Notes under the pieces: model-generated
Told to the model about the DNA's origin: nothing
The model's database searches: none
Seen by the model: the letters and a program-made list of their open reading frames with translations, nothing else
Translations under genes and position numbers: made by a program
Assembly: GCA_013054445.1 (NCBI GenBank)
Contig: JAAMPI010001533.1
Location: forward strand, 1 to 13,343
Source: Cudoniella acicularis
Taxonomy: Eukaryota; Ascomycota; Leotiomycetes; Helotiales; Helotiaceae
Length of the DNA: 13,343 nt
Direction: 5' to 3'
In this document: positions 9,048-13,343 of the stretch, one piece after another
Layout: every line of letters starts with the position of its first letter
Position numbering within the stretch: position 1 is the stretch's first letter

Positions 9048-9930
9048 AATCTAGCAAGAGCCTCTGGGTGGCTGTTCGAGTGAAAGGACAAAGGTGAGTT
9101 CACTGATTCCTAGGCCTGAGTCGCATGACGAAGACGGCCGCGACTCGATCAGAATGGTTGTCGCAAAGCGAGGAGAACGATCGACTTCGACTATGGTGGT
9201 CATCAGTTGTCGAACCAGAGCGTAGAACCTGTTGATCCTCGATGTCTGCGAACAATGGGACTCGACACAGAGGGTGGAACGAAGAGGTCGGGGGCGTCAC
9301 ACCGGGTATGGGGACTGTAGACACTCGTTAGGGCGCGAATTCGGTCGTTGACTTTCGAATGATTGCCTCGTATCGTCGTGTAAAGTCTGCGGCAAGCTCA
9401 GGATGTTGATTGAAGGCTTTTCAACGTAGGTGGAGGCGAAGATGGGGATGGAAGGACGTGATCTCCAGTGTACGAAGGGCGTTGACGGGGTAGCAGGTAT
9501 CTCGCGACGCGTCGATGGTATGATGGGGACTCGAATTGTCGATGGCGCTGATGCGATGAAGTATCTTCTCGGTGTCCTTTTGAAGGGCTTGCATGAATCT
9601 GGTGTTGTGGAGGGGGAAGGAAACTGAGGGCGGAAACTCAAGGACTCAAGAGCAGCTCGCGTTGCTGCTTTAGGCTACCACAGTGGCTTGCCCAACCTTG
9701 TAGCAGCGCTGCAGCCCCGACCCACCTCAAAATCGAAATGGACAAAGGATGAGGAAGCAACTTTTGAGAGCGCTGCTGGGGCGCAGATGTCTGTACATAG
9801 GTATAGCATGCTGACACCTAGCGCCGCGAGCAGCGACTTACCGGATGAGAGAGGCAAGGCGGTCTTGATGTGCGGTTCTGCTGCGAGTTTTGGGTTGAGG
9901 GCGAGTGAGATCAGGACAGAACACTAATGA
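9048..9930 (-). promoter_or_regulatory. Probable long 5' leader and promoter of the SET3-like gene
   Basis: Read on the minus strand, this region is rich in C and T, as fungal leaders often are, and no recognised protein is encoded. It contains a 57-codon upstream ORF (9594-9421), a GTAAGT donor at 9841 with a possible acceptor at 9791, and a perfect 10-bp palindrome GCAGCGCTGC at 9703-9712. That all of this belongs to the SET3 transcript is an inference from strand composition and position. Confidence 0.35.
9421..9594 (-). other. Candidate upstream ORF / small peptide before the SET3-like gene (57 codons)
   Basis: ATG at 9594 opens 57 codons ending in TGA at 9421-9423, 373 bases before the SET3 start. 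The start of the peptide (MQALQKDTEKILHRISAI) could form an amphipathic helix. By my count about 65% of its codons end in G or C, which is mildly coding-like, but C-rich leaders can mimic this. I recognise no family. It may be a translated upstream ORF, a small gene, or chance. Confidence 0.25.
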
Positions 9931-10707
9931 GCAGACGCTCGGAAAGCAGAATGACCATGAAGGCATGTAGCGCACAGTGGCCGCGTTCAAAGCGGCCTCG
10001 ACGCTCACCATTTGCCATTCCCTTCCCTGCGCGCAATTGCTAGCATTTTCACAACCAATAAGCGCAAGCTTCTGCCTGAGAGGACCCTCCAGGGGTATGG
10101 AGCATGCTTGGACGAATAGAAACACGCTCAAGATGTCGAGTCGATAAGCCTCCTGAAGCTTGACAGGATTCAGGCCGAAAACCGGTGCAAATGGCCAGCG
10201 CAAATTGGAAAACCAGCCACGAAATAATCTGCCGTGCCAGGTACGGTATTATGCTGAAGCACGTGATTCATCCGCCCGTCTACTGCACGAGGCCACTTCA
10301 CCAGGAAGCAAGCCCATTGTACTAAGTATCTAACCTGCGATTGCTGCAATGAACACACAATACCCAATGTCTTAGAGCTCATGAGTGACTCGGCGTTTCG
10401 GAGAGTCGAGCTTCCAAGACATTTAGCAGTGCCAAAAACAGGTGATTAGATTGAGAGTTGGCTTTTGTCCCTTTTTGCGGAGTGAGTCAATGAGGATGAA
10501 TGAATTAAAAGTTCTCTACTGTACGTAGGTCCTCGAATTTTAAGGTAAAGTCTTTACCTGTTTATTTTATCAATGAATGCGGTTCAATGCTTGAGCTCGG
10601 CACGGATCAGTGATCCCTGTTCATTCCCCATGGGCAGACGCCACAGAAATTTTATCGAGCTCCAACTCCAAAGTTCTAGACTGCTCAAACGCGGTGTTAT
10701 ATCAACA
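9931..10707 (+). promoter_or_regulatory. Promoter region of the EBP-like sterol isomerase gene
   Basis: No convincing gene is present. Short elements that can be seen are an E-box CACGTG at about 10260-10265, a TGAGTCA site (Gcn4/CpcA or AP-1 type) at 10483-10489, and a perfect 17-bp palindrome (8-bp arms AGGTAAAG/CTTTACCT around one T) at 10543-10559. A T-rich TATA-like stretch lies at 10560-10570. Two ATGs in frame with the isomerase, at 10573 and 10630, could extend its N-terminus. Confidence 0.4.
10543..10559. promoter_or_regulatory. 17-bp perfect palindrome, candidate dimeric transcription-factor site
   Basis: Arms AGGTAAAG and CTTTACCT match exactly as inverted repeats around a single T at 10551. 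The element is about 150 bp before the isomerase start codon, a usual place for a fungal activator or repressor site. No known factor was recognised for this sequence. Confidence 0.35.
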
Positions 10708-11561
10708 ATGAGAGATTCCGAAGCCATGACTACTACGCATCCTTATTTTCCAGAGGGGCTTCTCCTTTCAGGAGGAATCTACGTCCCTAACACTTTCGGC
10801 GCAATCTCCCTTGTCATTGCTTTCGCCGGCGGGTGCTTCTTCATCTTAGGGACTGCATTGATCGTCGCCAATTGGGTAAATCCTAACCTCAAAACCTCGG
10901 ATCGAGGATTGATATTATGGTTTACCTTATGTAAGTTTAGAAACCAAGTAATGTGAGCACAAGTTGACTCCCCTAGGCGGCATGATCCACCTCTTCTTTG
11001 AGGGTTATTTTGTCTTGAATCACAACCACATGGCATCAAGAACCGACTTCTTTGGTGAATTGTGGAAAGAATACTCATTGTCTGATTCAAGATACCTCTT
11101 TTCGGATCCTTTCGTCTTATGTATGGAGACATGGACGGCAGTAAGCTTCCTCTTCTGTTTCGGAATCGCCTGTTATTGACTCGTCACAGATCACCTGGGG
11201 ACCGCTCTCATTCTTGACAGCTGTTCTTATCACGAAGGACTCGCCCTATCGCCATCCTGTGCAAGCACTCGTGTCTACTGGTCAATTCTATGGAGATCTC
11301 TTGTACTATATGACAAGTCTTTTTGACTACTTTTATTCCGGGAAGAGTTTCTATCGCCCAGAGCCGTACTACTTCTGGTTCTATTTTATATTCATGAATG
11401 CATTCTGGATCGTCATTCCTTCTAGTAAGTAGCTTCCCAACCTGGAAAATAATGACTGACGTGGCATAGTGTGCTTGTACAGTAGTATTAAAGCTTCAGC
11501 GAGAGCTTTTGCGGTTTCCAAAAGGATTGAAGCGAACGGGAATGTAAAGAAAAGGTCATAG
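10708..11561 (+). CDS. EBP-type 3-beta-hydroxysteroid delta8-delta7 isomerase (EXPERA family, 4 exons)
   Basis: Exons 10708-10930, 10977-11140, 11190-11424 and 11470-11561 splice in frame to 237 aa; human EBP has 230. EBP moves the sterol B-ring double bond from C8 to C7 in the ER; fungi usually do this with the unrelated Erg2. The match to EBP runs end to end: HPYFP (11-15) and VPN near the N-terminus, IHLFFEGYF (78-86), LWKEYSLSDSRY (103-114), CMETWTA (123-129), WGPLS (132-136), GQFYGDLLYY (160-169) and YFWFYFIFMNAFW (190-202). His79, Glu83, Glu125, Thr128, Asn199 and Trp202 correspond to residues implicated in mammalian EBP catalysis. Five hydrophobic segments fit the EBP fold. The C-terminus ends KKRS, a KKXX-type ER retrieval signal. 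The start at 10708 is chosen because CAACAATG is a good fungal context and gives the EBP-like N-terminus; ATGs at 10573, 10630 and 10726 are alternatives. Activity and its relation to Erg2 are inferred. Confidence 0.9.
10931..10976 (+). other. EBP-like gene intron 1 (46 bp)
   Basis: The donor GTAAGT starts at 10931 and the acceptor CCTAG ends at 10976. A Cys codon is split (T|GC). Splicing rebuilds WFTLCGMIH, matching the EBP membrane segment. Confidence 0.9.
11141..11189 (+). other. EBP-like gene intron 2 (49 bp)
   Basis: The donor GTAAGC starts at 11141 and the acceptor CACAG ends at 11189, with a ttgac branch-like sequence about 10 bases before it. Splicing in phase 0 joins METWTA to ITWGPLS, as in EBP. 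Confidence 0.9.
11425..11469 (+). other. EBP-like gene intron 3 (45 bp)
   Basis: The donor GTAAGT starts at 11425 and the acceptor CATAG ends at 11469; ctgac lies just before the acceptor. A Met codon is split (A|TG). The short last exon adds a basic C-terminal tail, as expected for EBP. Confidence 0.85.
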
Positions 11562-12542
11562 ACGCGAATTATTGAGGAAACATGCTCACAGGAGTATAGA
11601 GGCTGTCATGTCTCTACAGCAGGGTGTTGAAATAGAGTTTCGAATAGCAATTCTTCCATGGTGCTTCAAGTCATGGCTAATTTTGGGCAGCCACAGGCTT
11701 TCAGTACCAGTACGAAGCTTCTTGTCCCTTTCTATTCTAAATTATATGTTACGAATATATCAGTTGTCACATTTGAGATTTCCACATGAGTACGCGATTT
11801 TAATGAGGAACATTCACACCAAGAAAAACATTCAGACGAGGAGAGGCATTCAAAAAACGAGGGGCACGTAGATGAGAAAGAGTGCTCGCATGAAGAGAGG
11901 AACTGAATTTTGTCCTTAATGCAAAGTAAAGTTTCAAGGCGATGGACGCTTCATCAGAAAGTCGGGATAAACTCTCTAGCATCAATTTGACAATTTAATC
12001 GCGAAAAAATCGTAGAAACCCATCCAAATGTAATCTGACGATCAAGTACCGAAACAATCTTTTTAAAATCCTGTAATAATTCATTACTGGGAATGTTGAG
12101 AAGGTGTAGTGATCAAGTGTTGCACTTGGTGCGTGTTGGTAGTGACCACTTTATGGAGGAGTGAAAACAGCAGCACAACAACAAAAAAACAAATCATGGG
12201 AGCGTTCTCTAGGTAATTGTTTCGCAATTAGCCAGTCGTAGGGGAATTAATACATAGATTGCTAATTGTGATTGCAAAATATAGTTCTTTGCGGACGGCA
12301 TCGCTACTACCACATCTCAAAACATCCAATGAAACGTCCAAAAATATATCTTCAACTTTATTGCAAGCCTTACAACCTCCCACGGAAATACTCACCGTCA
12401 AACAGTGAATTTGAATCTCGATTTACAAACAAGTCTGTCGGTAAAAAGTTCGGCAGCAACTCAGACCTCCATTCCGTGTGTGTCTTGTTTGCACGAATAT
12501 TACCTGCTCTTCTTCGTCCTGCCGCACGAAGCAACAACAACA
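11562..12542. other. AT-rich intergenic DNA downstream of the EBP-like gene
   Basis: No recognised gene is present. The first part probably holds the isomerase 3' untranslated region. A degenerate 18-bp tandem repeat lies at 11811-11882. A perfect inverted repeat CAAGTG-TTG-CACTTG lies at 12114-12128, next to two GTAGTGA copies (about 12105 and 12136). The open frames here mostly lack ATG starts, so they were not called. Confidence 0.45.
11811..11882. repeat. Degenerate 18-bp tandem repeat (3-4 units)
   Basis: CATTCA recurs at exactly 18-bp spacing at 11811, 11829 and 11847; a fourth, more diverged unit starts at 11865 with CACGTA. Each unit is followed by a purine-rich tail. The 18-bp period keeps reading frame; on the plus strand units read like NIHTKK / NIQTRR. 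There is no evidence that it is translated. Confidence 0.5.
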
Positions 12543-12674
12543 ATGAAAAGAGTGTACGGACAAGCCGTGAAAGCCAACAAAAAATCCGCCTTCAAAATCG
12601 CCGAAACGAGTTTGGATGGTCTTCCCACCACGTTGTGCAATGTAGAGGTCGTCCACCTGACAAGCAATTGTTGA
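12543..12674 (+). CDS. Candidate small ORF, 43 aa, unknown
   Basis: ATG at 12543 follows a CAACAACAACA leader, a favourable fungal context, and opens 43 codons ending in TGA. The first half is basic (KANKKSAFK) and the frame has more C/G-ending codons than its surroundings. A GTAAGT donor-like site follows at 12695 but is outside this frame. The antisense strand is also open here and has a TATATAAA-like box at about 12752-12759, so transcription direction is unclear. I recognise no family; it may be spurious. Confidence 0.2.
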   Translation: MKRVYGQAVKANKKSAFKIAETSLDGLPTTLCNVEVVHLTSNC

Positions 12675-13343
12675 GCTGCTTCGTCAAAAACAAGGTAAGT
12701 ATGAGGAGAAAGGAAAAAAGAAGATGAAAATATTGGAGGGGACACGGGTTTATATAGGCGCGAGGAATTTTCCTGTCGCTCGGTAGTGGGTGGCAATCAA
12801 ACACATACTGATTTAACATCAAACTGTCTTTGTATAAGCGGACCGGGTCCGCCTAATTCGACCACCAAAAAAACAAAAGATTCATGCATTAATTTCACAA
12901 ATAATGTCCCTCTTACTACGAAAACTAGAGATTATTTCTACTCAGAACAATATGTATACCTCCCTTTGCTATTACTTTTATATCCGCGAATTAACACTTC
13001 TAGAAACCATATTTTAAATAATCATATTAAGAACGAACCATTAGACTATTTAAGAATAGCATTCTGTCTTGTACAAGTCTTTTAGGTACTATGATGCAGC
13101 CAAAGTGCGTGAGCTGGCTTAGGTGCCTGTATCAAAATACCGAGCGGGCGTAATTTTGTGGACCATCTGTACTATCCCCCCAGTTCACTTGCTATTTTGC
13201 CACTTTATTGCCACTATTGCGATACCGTCCAGCACCCCACTTCTCTTTCCACCAGGCACCTGATTATTGTCCAAAATCGCCTAGAAATGTAAAACTGATA
13301 CAACTGAAGTTATTCCCACGAATATTTACACACCATAAGCGCA
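12675..13343. other. AT-rich terminal intergenic region
   Basis: No gene is supported. A perfect 15-bp palindrome (7-bp arms GCGGACC/GGTCCGC around one G) lies at 12838-12852 as a GC-rich island in AT-rich DNA; its core is CGG-N7-CCG. Near the right end AGGTGCCTG (13121-13129) is matched in inverted orientation by CAGGCACCT (13253-13261). A long frame at 12786-13085 lacks an ATG start and was not called. Confidence 0.4.
12838..12852. promoter_or_regulatory. 15-bp palindrome with CGG-N7-CCG core
   Basis: Perfect inverted arms flank G12845. Inverted CGG triplets at fixed spacing are the usual targets of fungal Zn2Cys6 factors. No gene start is visible within about 500 bp to the right, so function is uncertain; it could also be a remnant of a transposon end. 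Confidence 0.25.

Noticed and set aside
9297..9641. 114-codon minus-strand frame before SET3
   Set aside because: It has no ATG start (opens with TTG), is Pro/Ser/Arg-rich from C-rich leader composition, and no domain is seen.
9688..9927. Plus-strand frame with a KWTKDEE stretch resembling the start of a Myb/SANT repeat
   Set aside because: The rest of the Myb pattern (spaced Trp and helix residues) is missing and the frame opens with TTG rather than ATG.
10170..10382. 70-codon minus-strand ORF with an ATG at 10382
   Set aside because: It has no recognisable domain, lies in the promoter region of the EBP-like gene, and has no clear splice partners.
11572..11871. Plus-strand frame after the EBP-like gene ending in basic repeats
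   Set aside because: It opens with TTG, the first ATG comes late, and the repeat part is better described as an 18-bp tandem repeat in non-coding DNA.
11800..11982. 60-codon minus-strand frame crossing the 18-bp repeat
   Set aside because: It has an ATG but no recognised similarity; the repeat makes both strands open by chance.
12786..13085. 99-codon plus-strand frame in the AT-rich right part
   Set aside because: It opens with GTG, spans the palindrome, and has an Asn/Thr/Leu-rich composition expected of AT-rich non-coding DNA.
1..13343. tRNA or rRNA genes, CRISPR arrays and intact transposons
   Set aside because: I looked for T-loop-like GGTTCRA sequences, spaced direct repeats and transposase motifs and saw none that fit; a tRNAscan or Infernal run would be the decisive test.

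Overview
The window looks like nuclear DNA of a filamentous ascomycete (Pezizomycotina). The genes are single or few-exon, the introns that can be placed are 45-53 bp with GT..AG ends, and the proteins are standard fungal housekeeping or chromatin factors. No bacterial-style operons, RNA genes, CRISPR arrays or intact transposons were seen. I cannot name the species from sequence alone.

Layout, left to right. (1) 270-2309 (+) encodes an RNF216/TRIAD3-like RBR E3 ubiquitin ligase with an N-terminal CUE-like segment and a hydrophobic hairpin inserted inside its IBR domain. (2) 2603-3925 (-) encodes the nucleoporin/SEA-complex WD40 protein Seh1 in two exons, tail-to-tail with gene 1. (3) 4260-5701 (+) encodes Alg7, the UDP-GlcNAc:dolichyl-phosphate GlcNAc-1-phosphate transferase, in two exons. 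It diverges from SEH1 across a 334-bp shared promoter. (4) 6033-9047 (-) encodes a 1004-aa PHD + SET protein of the Set3/MLL5 type, tail-to-tail with ALG7. (5) A 1.66-kb divergent intergenic region (9048-10707) follows. It probably carries a long SET3 leader (with a candidate intron and a 57-codon upstream ORF) and the promoter of the next gene. (6) 10708-11561 (+) encodes an emopamil-binding-protein (EBP)-type sterol delta8-delta7 isomerase in four exons. (7) From 11562 to the end lies about 1.8 kb of more AT-rich DNA without a convincing gene. It holds a degenerate 18-bp tandem repeat, several short palindromes and one small candidate ORF.

The genes do not form an evident pathway or cluster. 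They cover ubiquitin ligation, nuclear pore/TORC1 signalling, N-glycan initiation, histone-deacetylase-associated chromatin regulation and sterol metabolism. ALG7 and EBP both encode multi-spanning ER membrane enzymes, but nothing in the sequence ties their regulation together.

I did not find a clearly new multi-gene system. The points most worth a second look are the membrane hairpin splitting the IBR domain of the RBR ligase, the catalytically complete EBP-type isomerase with a 17-bp palindrome in its promoter, and the apparently complex 5' leaders (upstream ORFs, a possible leader intron) of several genes.
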